Origin: Ichthyophonus hoferi
Taxonomy: Eukaryota > Opisthokonta > Ichthyosporea > Ichthyophonida > Ichthyophonidae
Assembly: GCA_002751075.1 (NCBI GenBank)
Contig: NAOQ01000423.1
Coordinates: 1 to 16,966, forward strand
Length of the DNA: 16,966 nt
Direction of reading: 5' to 3'
Each line of letters opens with the position of its first letter. Position 1 is the stretch's first letter. A program made the translations under genes and the position numbers. Below the pieces are notes generated by a model. The model searched no databases and was not told where the DNA came from. It was given only the letters and a program-made list of their open reading frames with translations. This document shows, in pieces, positions 1-13,127 of this stretch.

Positions 1-882
1 AAACCTTAAACCATCAGTTGCCAAGGAGGCCTCATAACCATTACCTCAGTTAGAAGACTGTGTAGCCCTTTGTCCAAGTACTGCATTACAGGAATCTTAG
101 TTAAATAATAATAAAAAACAACTTTAGATCTAACGGCCTCACCTTACGACTCCAACTCAGGCAAATAGCCATATAACCTCTATGTCAACTTCTAGGAAAA
201 ATGGCCAAATTAGGTACTAATTAATGCTACAGTCTAACCTCAGTCTTAGTTATGTATAATTAAAGGTCCCATATTAAACCTCACGTCAAAATCAATACTT
301 ACATTCAATTTTAGATACTCTTTCTAGATCTCCACACACATTGAAATCAAAATTTATGAAGCTCAAGGGAATGGGATTTTCCGCTTTCAACTCAACTGCC
401 AAACCTTCAACTCCGCCTCTGCAAGTAATTTGAAAATTTGCATTTGAAATATAGTCTTGTACTCGAGCACAATACACACCATCCACAGTCACTGAAAAAT
501 GTGGTAAAATATTAACCTCCGGATTACTGAAACTAATCTGTGAAGAAGAATAATATCAACAATAAGAACTACTGGGTCTTTCTAATACATTGTACCTTGA
601 TGCAGTAGGTTCATAAACAATAATAAGGTAACTCCCAATTTACCAGTGCTGGAGTACTCGCGTAAAAATAACAAAAGGAAAGCCATCATTTATATTTAAA
701 GAAATCAGCTGTGACGTATTTTTTTATGGCTATATGTCTTTGTAAATGAAGAGGTAGCTTGGTGTTCACCACTACAACTTACTGATACATGTTTGACATA
801 ACAAAGACCTGGCAATGAACTCGCCAAAAATTGCTGTTGTTTGTAGGTGCAAGATTAAAATCTGGTATGTTGAGGCCACCCA
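1..882 (-). CDS. Partial discoidin / F-type-lectin-like (galactose-binding fold) secreted or surface protein, possibly a pseudogene
   Basis: I read three exons in gene order: 783-882, 303-526 and 1-80 (cut by the window edge). Introns 527-782 and 81-302 have clean GTAAGT donors and pyrimidine-AG acceptors, and the phases match (2, then 1). The first exon encodes a GLNIPDFN...NSNFWRV stretch resembling the pre-WWRVDLG region of F5/8 type C and F-type lectin domains. The second encodes SVTVDGVYCARV, then FQITCRGGVEG, then LSFINFDFNVCG, which follows the order of Cys, FTVTC, GRYV and LTLCEVEVYG landmarks at the end of that fold. The third begins a further module with GQRATQSSN and, after an in-frame TGA, GNGYEASLATDG, like the ATQSS...AVDG start of the domain. 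The F-type fucose-binding RxD signature is not seen, so sugar binding is not claimed. No start codon or signal peptide was located; the 5' end is unknown. Domain assignment comes from remembered motif order, not a search. The in-frame stop suggests a pseudogene, a truncated allele or a sequence error. Confidence 0.5.
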
Positions 883-2702
883 CTGAGGTGTAGGTCAATA
901 TTGAGTTAGCAAGCAAAATCAGACAACAAATTACCAAGTGTTTATAAATTAAATTAAATTTAAAGCTCAAGAAAAATCATGGAAGAGCCTTCCAAGAAAA
1001 GGGGCATATGAAAAGGTTACAAAAGTATAACAATACTGAATCTACGATATGTGTGTTCGCTGCAAGCTAACATTCAAATTAATGTTTACCGTAATCTTGA
1101 CTTTGAGGCCCACAAACCGACGGACTGCCTACATGGACAAGTGAAAGACTTCTTAAATTGGCTGTAAGTCGTACCATTGCAACATAAATTTTCATATAAA
1201 TCGTAAAACTTGGTTGTCACTCCCAGGGCGAGATTCATATATAGGTTCGGCAAACCATGAACCTCCGAATATAGATATTCCTTTTAAAGAAATTGTGTCT
1301 CATTGGAGTTATAACTCGACTTAACGGCCTCGATTCGTTGAAAGGGCTGAATTTTCTACATCGTCCAATTATATTGACCTATGATCTAGATGGCTATTTG
1401 TAGATTTACTTATCTGTCAAATAAGCGGAGAAAATTATAACTTCAGTTATTATCAGCGTAGTCAATAATATTCAAGTTTCTTGCTGGGTAACCAATAATA
1501 GATGATTTTTCCCCTCATCAGTGTACCTACCAATCAATAAAAAGCCACGAGTTAAATTGTGTTAAAACAGGAATAGTTAATTAATTTGTATATATTTTTT
1601 TAAAATTGCTATTATTTAGCATTATTAGAAATTACTATGACATATGTAGTCTTGTAGTCTGGGAAAAATAGTTGGCACAATCTACTAAAGTTATTCTAAT
1701 TAATTATTACTAATTAATAAACTAAAGTATAATATATTTTTTAAAATAGTGCAATGCATCAATTAGTTATGACCAATAATAAACTAAAACACAATCTATT
1801 TTAACCCGTGCACTATGTGAATCGAATTCATAAATTAAAATGTCTTCGTCCTAAGTATAATGATTACCTTACAGGTGATAAGTTTGAAACAGACCGATAC
1901 ATAAATGGTATAGAACAGTTGCGTACTTATCCATAGATAACTTTGAAGTTTAGTATAAACAAGTAAAATATTTGGTAAAGACGCTTGTTATTAAAACAAG
2001 ACAAGACAATCTAATCTGGCAATTTTATATGACGTAGCTCTAAACACATATCAGGAAGACATCCAGTAATTCACAACCTTTATTATCCAATTAGATTGTT
2101 GGTTAGTAAAACAATTGTGTAGAATAGGAAAGGCAACACATCGCTGGGGTTTTATTACTGGCTTATAAACTAACCTGGCTTTTTATTTGTTAGTTTTGGC
2201 CTAAAATTCCCATTATGAAACAATATATACAATTAAGTAACTTGCTTTTAGCCACAATAATTAAGTAGCAGGCATCCCTAGACACATGTCCACTATTGTT
2301 GTGATTAATTGAAGGACCTTTTAGAACACTTCATTGATTACAATATATAGGGACCACCTGACATCCCAATTAATTAATTAACTAAATCAGGATACTGATA
2401 GCCTAGCATAACTTGCTCGTTTTATTAAAAGACTGTCAATCCTTTTCACTTAATTGTGCATAAAAAGGGCAAAAGGGGTATCTAAAAGTAACTTTAGGTA
2501 TTATTAATGGCATCCATGAAATGTGCGATTATGGTATATGATAGAATAAATTTTGCAATTAAAGAGTAATTGCAGAGAAGGTCCAATTATAGTAATAATC
2601 AATATGATACAAAATGAAAATTACTTTAGCAAGTTTATTGTACCCATTATGTGAGATAATAATCAAATAATACACTATACTACACGACTGTATAACATCA
2701 AT
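883..2702. other. AT-rich intergenic region
   Basis: No coding exon can be supported here. A 39-nt segment on the minus strand at 1090-1128 has an AG acceptor, a GTAAAC donor and symmetric phase 1, and could be a small upstream exon of the lectin-like gene, but nothing in its translation confirms that. The rest is A/T-rich with short AATTAATTAATTA-type runs (around 2365-2385) and no evident RNA gene or mobile element. The 3' end of the CoA-transferase transcript should lie in the right-hand part of this stretch. Confidence 0.6.
2634..2639 (-). promoter_or_regulatory. Candidate poly(A) signal of the CoA-transferase gene
   Basis: On the minus strand this reads AATAAA, about 150 nt downstream of the CoA-transferase stop codon. 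It is the first canonical hexamer met after the stop, so the decayed tandem copy at 2703-2788 would lie inside the 3' UTR. A further AATAAA lies at 2421-2426. Confidence 0.4.
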
Positions 2703-2788
2703 ATAGAATTCTCAAGACTTCAACTTCATAGTATCATTTTTCTATAAACTGGTAGGCATCTAAAAGTTATGAAAAAGCACATCATCAT
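2703..2788 (-). pseudogene. Degenerate tandem copy of the 3' end of the CoA-transferase gene
   Basis: Positions 2704-2782 align without gaps to 2790-2868 at an offset of 86 bp, with 62 of 79 bases identical by my count. The source segment is the last ~26 codons of the CoA-transferase including its stop. The copy still reads ATMKLKS-like peptide DTMKLKS but carries stops in the copied frame (AAA to TAG, CAG to TAG, TGG to TGA), so it is not coding. It starts directly after the real stop codon and so forms the beginning of the 3' UTR. The period, 86, is not a multiple of three. Clear divergence means it is not recent. Confidence 0.85.
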
Positions 2789-6488
<3,700 letters not shown>

Positions 6489-6528
6489 GCCTGCTGGCCA
6501 GGTTTGTAAGATATTTGGTATAAGACAT

Positions 6529-7800
6529 GGGTTATATATTGTTTTATATTATGTTATACTGTACAGGATAGAGTGAGGTAGGATTGGCAATGATTAGTAG
6601 ATTAGACATGGGTTGAAATGTGAAACTGTGGGGTTATATAAAAGTAGAAACAAATATGTGTATGTTTAAGTATACATATATAGATATCGCTAAATGGATG
6701 CGTATAAGTATGCCTTTACATATACGCACATACATATACCATATACATTCACAAGCAAACCAATACACCCCCAATATAAAGAATTGCAACTACCCCATAC
6801 ATATATTCACATACATACATCCTTGCACTCTTATACGTATATGATAACATCTCTTAAAATACACATGCTAAAACTTCAACTAATGGTCAACAACATTATA
6901 TTTCTGGCTGCCCTTCAAAAATAATTAAAAGCCACCTGCTGAACCACCCCCTTGCTAATATAACTATTCATGGTTTATATTTTTCAAGCTCACTACACAT
7001 ACCTTGGTTAATATATAAATATATGTATATATATATATTATTGTGCTTTTATATATAACTTTATTATTATTATTATTAATGAACATAAAGCATGATTAGC
7101 CAGTATTAATATAGCCATCTGCAAAACAATCAATCAATACATTCACATATACAGATCTATGCATGTTTGCAGATAAATCAAGTAGATAGACTGGTATAAG
7201 ATTAAGAGACTATACCGATCTATTAAGGCAGCCTATAGTACAGCTATACTATACTAAAGTCAAGGCCAGATAAAAATAAAATGAATAAAACTAAAAAAAT
7301 AAAATTTTATTTTTGTTATATAATAACTAAGTGTTACCCTTTATAGGCCTGCCAGTACTAAACACATTTAAATCTTACCATAGCCAATGATATTGGTTAG
7401 GTATTCTTACAGTATTTATAGTGTATAGTTATCGCCATATATGGTAGGTGATGGTGAGCCTAGTAAACATTTGTTTCACTGTGATTGACCTTAGTTAACA
7501 TGGATTGTTACCATTACTTTAATATAATACAATGTTAATATGTATTATATATATAATACAGCAACATACTTAGAAACATAATAATATACATCTTAAATAT
7601 AAAGGTATAACCTTATTAGTTTTATTCAATTATATTGTATATTTAAATATATATTTCCTACATAATCGTTATACTATTTTATACAGGTCTAAGCCATTGC
7701 ATTGCGTCAAATGCCATGTCTTTCTTTATGCAACATTGTACAATCAATAAAGACTGCTTTATGGGGTAGCTTCTATAGAACCTACTAGTGCAACAAGATC
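6529..7800. other. AT-rich flank upstream of the CoA-transferase gene
   Basis: No coding region can be supported. The stretch holds TA-rich runs (about 7010-7045), an ATT trinucleotide run near 7060-7078, and CATA/TATG-rich sequence around 6670-6840 that opens spurious short frames. The CoA-transferase promoter and any 5' noncoding exon should lie here, but no strong core promoter was identified. Confidence 0.55.
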
Positions 7801-7831
7801 GCTTTACAATGGAATGAAATTATTTATTTCT

Positions 7832-7898
7832 ATTGGTCCTTATACAATGAGATGACGTCATTACCTCTTCATTCATCTTCATTCAATGCTGAGCCAAT
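7832..7898. promoter_or_regulatory. CRE palindrome flanked by two CCAAT boxes
   Basis: A perfect TGACGTCA lies at 7853-7860, with ATTGG (CCAAT on the minus strand) at 7832-7836 and CCAAT on the plus strand at 7894-7898. CREB/ATF-type and NF-Y-type sites spaced by tens of bases are a familiar promoter combination in animals. Two TTCATTC units lie between the CRE and the right CCAAT. The block sits 1.35 kb upstream of the CoA-transferase ATG, so it could serve that gene only if a 5' UTR intron exists. Function is inferred. Confidence 0.3.
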
Positions 7899-7899
7899 A

Positions 7900-9120
7900 C
7901 GATAATCATATATGTATGCATAAATCCATATCTTGTAACGTATAATTATACTAAAAGAAGCCAGCACTTTTAAATGACATTCTATTTAAAATAGATTTTT
8001 ATCTTGTATAAAATAATGTGCTTCCTACTTCTATTTTGTTTTATTTTCCATTTGCAATATTACAAATTACTTAAAAGCATTTTTGCTCCCTTTTGATAAA
8101 ACCAAATACAAGAGATTGAATGTGATTGGGTATTGTAATTCTGTCATAATGCATTCGCAATACTGCACCTTGTTACAATCTATTATTAATACATTACATT
8201 TTGCAATCTATAGATAGGCTAATTTGTTTAAATAAATAAAAATAAAACCATGGTAATGATCAAGTAGTAGAAAAAAATGGAGAACTAGTAGAGTGCATTT
8301 AGAACATAGCGTGGAAAGTATGGACTGGTCATTGGCATATAAAGGGATGTGCTTAACTATACTTAGTAACACAATAATGGTCTGTCTACGTAAATAAAAT
8401 ATGTAACTTATTCGGACATCTATAAGCTGAAAAAAAAGGTAATTTAATTTATTAGTGAGTAAATAGATAATCTTAATATTATTATTAATAATATAATTAG
8501 TAATAACGTAATTATTAATATTATTGGTGAAATTATTGGTGAAAACCTATGCTCAGCGTGCATTGAGAATTCGATCACGAATAAATTCGCTAATATGGTG
8601 TAAGATATTATAATTGGTAAAGTTATGAATATAAATGTAATATATATAGACATATTACTAAATTAAATATAATGATAGAATTGCATTAAAGAATAAAAAT
8701 GATAGTAAACGGTGACGTTAAAACATGCCTTTGAATTAGGCCAATGTACCTACGGGACTATATACCATAGTCTTTGCCAGTACTATTATGCAGGAAGTAA
8801 ACCATTTAAGGAAAAGTCAAGACATAGTAAGATTGGCTTGAAAGACAATGAAATGGATGCAGCTAGGATTCCTTATTAGCAATTGAGGGAGAGAGAAACA
8901 AATGAAAAGTGGTAGTGCATGACAAAGAGTAAAATGCAAAAACAAAACAAAAAAATGTTAAATGAGTGGAATGACTGGCTTTTGTGAAGGCTCGTTTGGT
9001 GTTCATGAAAGTTAGGTAAAGAGAAGCTGAGTAAAAATACAATAAGTGACTCTACACACGTTCTAAAAAGAAATAATAACTTCTAATAATAAGTAAATAC
9101 GTAATCCAATCATATTGATT
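7900..9120. other. Gene-poor AT-rich segment
   Basis: No supported gene. A hydrophobic 69-codon minus-strand frame at 8444-8653 arises from ATT/AAT-rich sequence and is not called. A 12-bp direct repeat (TTATTGGTGAAA-like) is present twice in tandem near 8520-8542. Confidence 0.55.
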
Positions 9121-9130
9121 ACACATTTAC

Positions 9131-9170
9131 TTAACAAGCTCTGGTATTTTAAAACACCAGAGCATGTTAA
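9131..9170. repeat. Inverted repeat / hairpin
   Basis: Arms GCTCTGGT (9138-9145) and ACCAGAGC (9156-9163) are perfect complements around a 10-nt loop. After one A-A mismatch the stem continues with TTAACA/TGTTAA, giving 14 paired positions. No gene lies nearby to make it a 3'-end signal, and it does not match the histone stem-loop. Confidence 0.7.
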
Positions 9171-10800
9171 AAGCCTTTACATATTTGATTTGATTAGCTC
9201 AATAAATCTAAATAATAAAACCGGAGATGAAAGAAGAGAATAATCTAGAATATATCACAGGAAAATACCTAATAGATAGCCTTTAGATTATTATATTACA
9301 TTTTATATTTACCAACGCCATGCCACCACGTCCTCAAATTATCTAATACTAACTCTATCTACTATTTCAGTGGGCATATTGTTAATCACAAAACGTAATT
9401 TACCAAGTGTCAATAGAGAGTTTACTGGATATACCTTAGTATATTACATTAGTATCAGAATCTGTGTAGGTTCCATCGACTTGTACAATGTCGGGATCTC
9501 GAATTGTATGACTGGTAGTAGTTAATATTGTTGACTAGTGTTAATAATAGTTGCTCGATCAGATCTGTCTTGAAGGCTAAGTTGTTGTGTTAAGGTTCTA
9601 TTGAAGGCCCATATATCAACTCTCTATGTAGCTGGTTGTAGTAATTATATCTCGGTTCTAATTTAGAAAGGATACTTTGATGCGCTCGACTGCTAATGTG
9701 GAAATTGCACAATGAGATCGACCATTAAGTGGAGCCATGTCACTGTAAATAAATATTATTATTCCTGTCCAGTGTCAGTAAGCAGATCTCTAACTTCTGC
9801 ACGAGGAAGAGGTTTGAACACTGATTATTTTATGAGAGCACAGTGGATTAGACTTTACAATAACGACGTGATTATTACAAATATCTAATTAAATGCAAAT
9901 TAGTTTTATATGCGCTTACGAGAACTTTGTATTTGCTACTTTCATTGAGTATGTATGAGCGGGACCGAGGCCTTTATTATAGATATTTTTTTCACTTTTA
10001 TACTTAATTTTATTGCCAGTGTCAGCCTTCTAGAGTCAATGTTGTCAAGTTCAATAACTTAAATAGAGCCCAACATAAATATTCGTATTAACTAATCCAA
10101 CTCACGATAGGTCACAGAGAACCACTAATTTTTTCCGATCTTACCACAATACTTAATACTATTATGTCCCCATTTAGATGGCGAATTAACCCATTTCTTA
10201 TGTAAAATATTTCATATACTGCATACTATAACAAAAATCGATCTCCCTAATTATCTTGGCTTCGATCAAACCTTCTTATTCATTCGTGGTTAGCGGTCTT
10301 GTAAAAAATATTTTTTAAAAAATAAATAAAAAACAAACAGTGCAAGTACAGGAGGTGAGGAAAAAAGATATTAAATGTGGCAACTCGACTCAAAGTAATT
10401 AATTGAAATAGGGAATATTTGGCTTGAAAAAAAGTAACAAAAACATATAGTGAGATATAATTAGTATAAATTCTGATGGTTTCCCTTTAGTGCGTTAGAT
10501 TTACCTCATACTTTTCCGTGCGGGCGGCCACTAAAATACTATTTTTGCATTATTAGATATAAGAATAAAATCAGAGATACCTGGTTTTATTTTGAAGTTG
10601 TGCTCTGGTAATCTACAAACTAAAGCTTTCCATAATTCCTACTCAAGTCCTTATGCACACGTGCGGTTTGCCAGTTCACGCTACCATTCTCGTCAAGAGT
10701 TATAGAAGCCTTTAAATTCTTACTACATGCAGTGTTGTATATATTCTAATTACAATCCAATTGTGGTTAAGGATGAACAGTTACGGTATTATTATTAAGA
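9171..10800. other. Intergenic region with unassigned exon-like islands
   Basis: No gene is recognised. Three minus-strand islands stand out from the AT-rich background: 9436-9534 (32 codons to a stop, preceded by an acceptor-like AG), 10505-10530 (26 nt, GC-rich, flanked by AG and GTAAAT) and 10620-10745 (41 codons to a stop with mixed, protein-like composition). None matches a family that I know and I could not connect them into one frame. Confidence 0.4.
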
Positions 10801-10809
10801 GAAGCAACG

Positions 10810-10846
10810 CCAGGCTTTACTAGTTGGCCTTCTAGTAAAGATCTGG
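10810..10846. repeat. Inverted repeat / hairpin
   Basis: Perfect 9-bp arms CTTTACTAG (10815-10823) and CTAGTAAAG (10832-10840) enclose an 8-nt loop; outer CCAG/CTGG segments extend the stem after a small asymmetric bulge. No associated gene is seen. Confidence 0.7.
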
Positions 10847-10849
10847 ATT

Positions 10850-12987
10850 AAGTATTTTGCCCTCTTTAGAAACTGTAGACATAATATGAAGGCGTTCAAA
10901 TATATATTAAATTCTAGAATATGACATTTTCTAACTGGTATTAATTTTTTATAACTAAACAGTACCATATGACTCAACTGTTCTCTTTAATATTGTATGA
11001 AGCCTTGTATTAAAGAGGGCTTCTTTGGCTTGAAAAACAATTTTGCTTTATCTCGTTCATATCATTATCATAGTCATATATCATATTATCTGCTCTATTG
11101 GATCAAAAAAAGATCAATTACTAATTGATTGATATCTATATAGTATCTGATTGGTTATGTGTTTTTAGCGTGAGTTATTTCTATGAATTGATTGAATTAT
11201 CGATCATGTAGCAAGCTATGAACCAATAACAACTTAGATCATTGACAAAGAATTCTAATAAAACGTAACTAGGAAGGAACGTCTTTTCTCTGTAGTAACG
11301 AACGAAAAAATCATAAAAATAAATAAAAAATGAATAATAAAAGTGGAATGAATGCTTTGTTTCCAACAGTTTTTGTGGTGACTGTAAAACGAATAACCTT
11401 GTAACAATGTATACTGTTGCAGCAAATAGATGGGTAGTAAAATGTCCAGTTGGAACAAATATGTTATGGATAATACCTCCAAAACAATACTCACTATTGT
11501 TATATTATATAAATACGAATGGTGGGTGAAATTACTCTGGCACACTCTGAACAAGATAGATAAACAGATAAATAAATAGCATACTTCCCTTGTAAAGAAG
11601 TATTACTATATTAATACCTCGCCTGGATCGGTATGAATATTCCTTAAATACGATAAGCATTATTATTGACCAGCATTGGCCAATGGAATGAGCGTATAGG
11701 AGAATTCTGTCAAATATAGATACATATACCACAGACAAAGTTAACTGTAGTTGTAATTATCTAACTAATTAATGCTTGATTCTAAAGTATTCTCTATATA
11801 AAATGCTATAATTAAAAAGTATAAAAAGACTGTGTGAGTCAGATTGGGGACTCTATTCTGTAATAATATTGTAAAAGCTATACAGTTTTTATCTTAATTC
11901 CATGCTTGCAGTAATCGGCTGCCATCCTGAACATAGGCGAGATAATTATTACACAAGAAAACCAATGATGAATAAATAATTTATATGGAGTCAAGAGAAT
12001 TTTATGCCGATGATTAATATTTTTTCGTGTTAAAATCACTTAACTTTAATTCGCCGTTATTGTGGACAATAATAACAGGCTTTCAGTGTACTAGTAGATG
12101 TTTCGGAGATATTACTCCGTTTAAATCAATGTCAAATTATATTGAAAAGATCAATAAAAACTGACTAATAGTTTTAAGTTGAGTGCGTTACCAACCATAA
12201 ATACACACAATTGACTGTTTAGTCATAGGCCAATACATATTGTGTGATAAACTGTGCGATGATGGTCTATAAAAGGCTAAAGTAAACAGATCAATCTCTA
12301 TGATTAGCATTGAATTACTGATTAATAATTCATGTTAGTATAGAATAGTATGTGATAGTAAATAACAGTATATGATGCACAACTGGGTGCAATTTACTGG
12401 CTCTCACGTTTACACTGTGTACAGTAAACGACCTAATTGGTCTATTGTCATCACCTTCATAGTGTATACCAACTATAATTCTCAATACAAATATTAATAC
12501 CATTAGTATATTAGAACATTTTTAAAAATAAGAATTGAAAAATAAAAAATCGTGGTACTATTGTAGTATGCCCATACAGGAGTATGCATCTAGGGTCCAA
12601 TAGATTATTATTTTATATGTTAAAAGTAAAACAACCTAATCAAACGCAGGCATATACATATTTAATTAGGTATCTATAGATCCAAAGATATCTGAAGGGA
12701 CAAGTAGGGTCAATAAAATAATTTATAAAAAAACTGCCAGTAAGACTCCAACTTTTCCGGTCGTAGGTAATCCTGTACAATACGATTGGATTAAATCTAA
12801 TATTATAGTAAGGTACTAATGATATGTATATGCAATTAACCAATACAATTTTTTCATTAAATATCCATTGTCCAATCATATCCTAACGATTATTTTTGAA
12901 TGAAACAGTATGCATCAAACATCGTACAGATCACAGTCCTTAGCATTATTTTCTTATATGTTTATATGTTAATAGCGTCTTACTTAC
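10850..12987. other. Gene-poor AT-rich segment downstream of TOP1
   Basis: No supported coding region. Overlapping minus-strand frames of 60-99 codons at 11181-11738 and 12640-12879 have AT-driven composition, and most start at non-ATG codons. The TOP1 transcript probably ends within the right-hand part; ATTAAA on the minus strand at 12661-12666 is a weak poly(A) signal candidate. Confidence 0.5.
12407..12430. repeat. Inverted repeat / hairpin
   Basis: Arms CGTTTAC (12407-12413) and GTAAACG (12424-12430) are perfect complements around a 10-nt loop containing TGTGTACA. It is short and isolated in the gene-poor stretch. Confidence 0.6.
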
Positions 12988-13127
12988 CAATATTTGCTGG
13001 TAACCTTAGTTAGAAAACCCCCTAAACAGCCCAGCGAGGGGCACTCTTTACCAAGTTTCTATTACAGTGGAACTAAAGCCTACTATTCTCCTTCCCATTG
13101 GGAGTTTAGGCCCACTAATATTACAAT
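12988..13127 (-). other. TOP1 3' UTR with a strong 5' splice site
   Basis: Directly after the TOP1 stop, the minus strand stays less AT-rich than the flank and runs to a consensus donor, ATTG|GTAAGTAAG, with the GT at 12986-12987. This suggests that the terminal exon is 12988-13227 and that an intron may follow in the 3' UTR. No matching acceptor was identified. The site may instead be unused, or may act as a U1-binding site. Confidence 0.35.

Noticed and set aside
779-970. Minus-strand frame with an apparent signal peptide (HLVICCLILLANS)
   Set aside because: It begins at a TTG, has no in-frame ATG after the upstream stop, and the hydrophobic part coincides with a branch-point-like CTAAC and an acceptor tract ending at 883-884. 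The lectin-like exon most likely starts at 882.
1090-1128. 39-nt phase-1 exon of the lectin-like gene (SPSVCGPQSQDY)
   Set aside because: Splice signals and phase fit, but the translation does not supply the missing ATQSS...VDG start of the module, and a 39-nt window with AG and GT ends arises easily by chance.
2703-2788. Copy as a functional alternative last exon of the CoA-transferase
   Set aside because: It carries several in-frame stops relative to the source frame and lacks the 5' two thirds of the exon, so decay is the simpler reading.
8444-8653. Hydrophobic 69-residue minus-strand protein
   Set aside because: Its Ile/Leu-rich sequence is produced by ATT/AAT-rich DNA; there is no splice or homology support.
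11181-11738. Overlapping minus-strand frames of 61-99 codons
   Set aside because: AT-driven composition, the long frames start at non-ATG codons, and no known motif is present.
12640-12879. 79-codon ATG-started minus-strand frame
   Set aside because: Tyr/Ile/Phe-rich translation typical of AT-rich noncoding DNA, no motif and no regulatory context.
6529-12987. Transposon or virus-derived element filling the gene-poor interval
   Set aside because: I found no paired terminal repeats, target-site duplication, or reverse transcriptase, integrase or transposase motifs on either strand.
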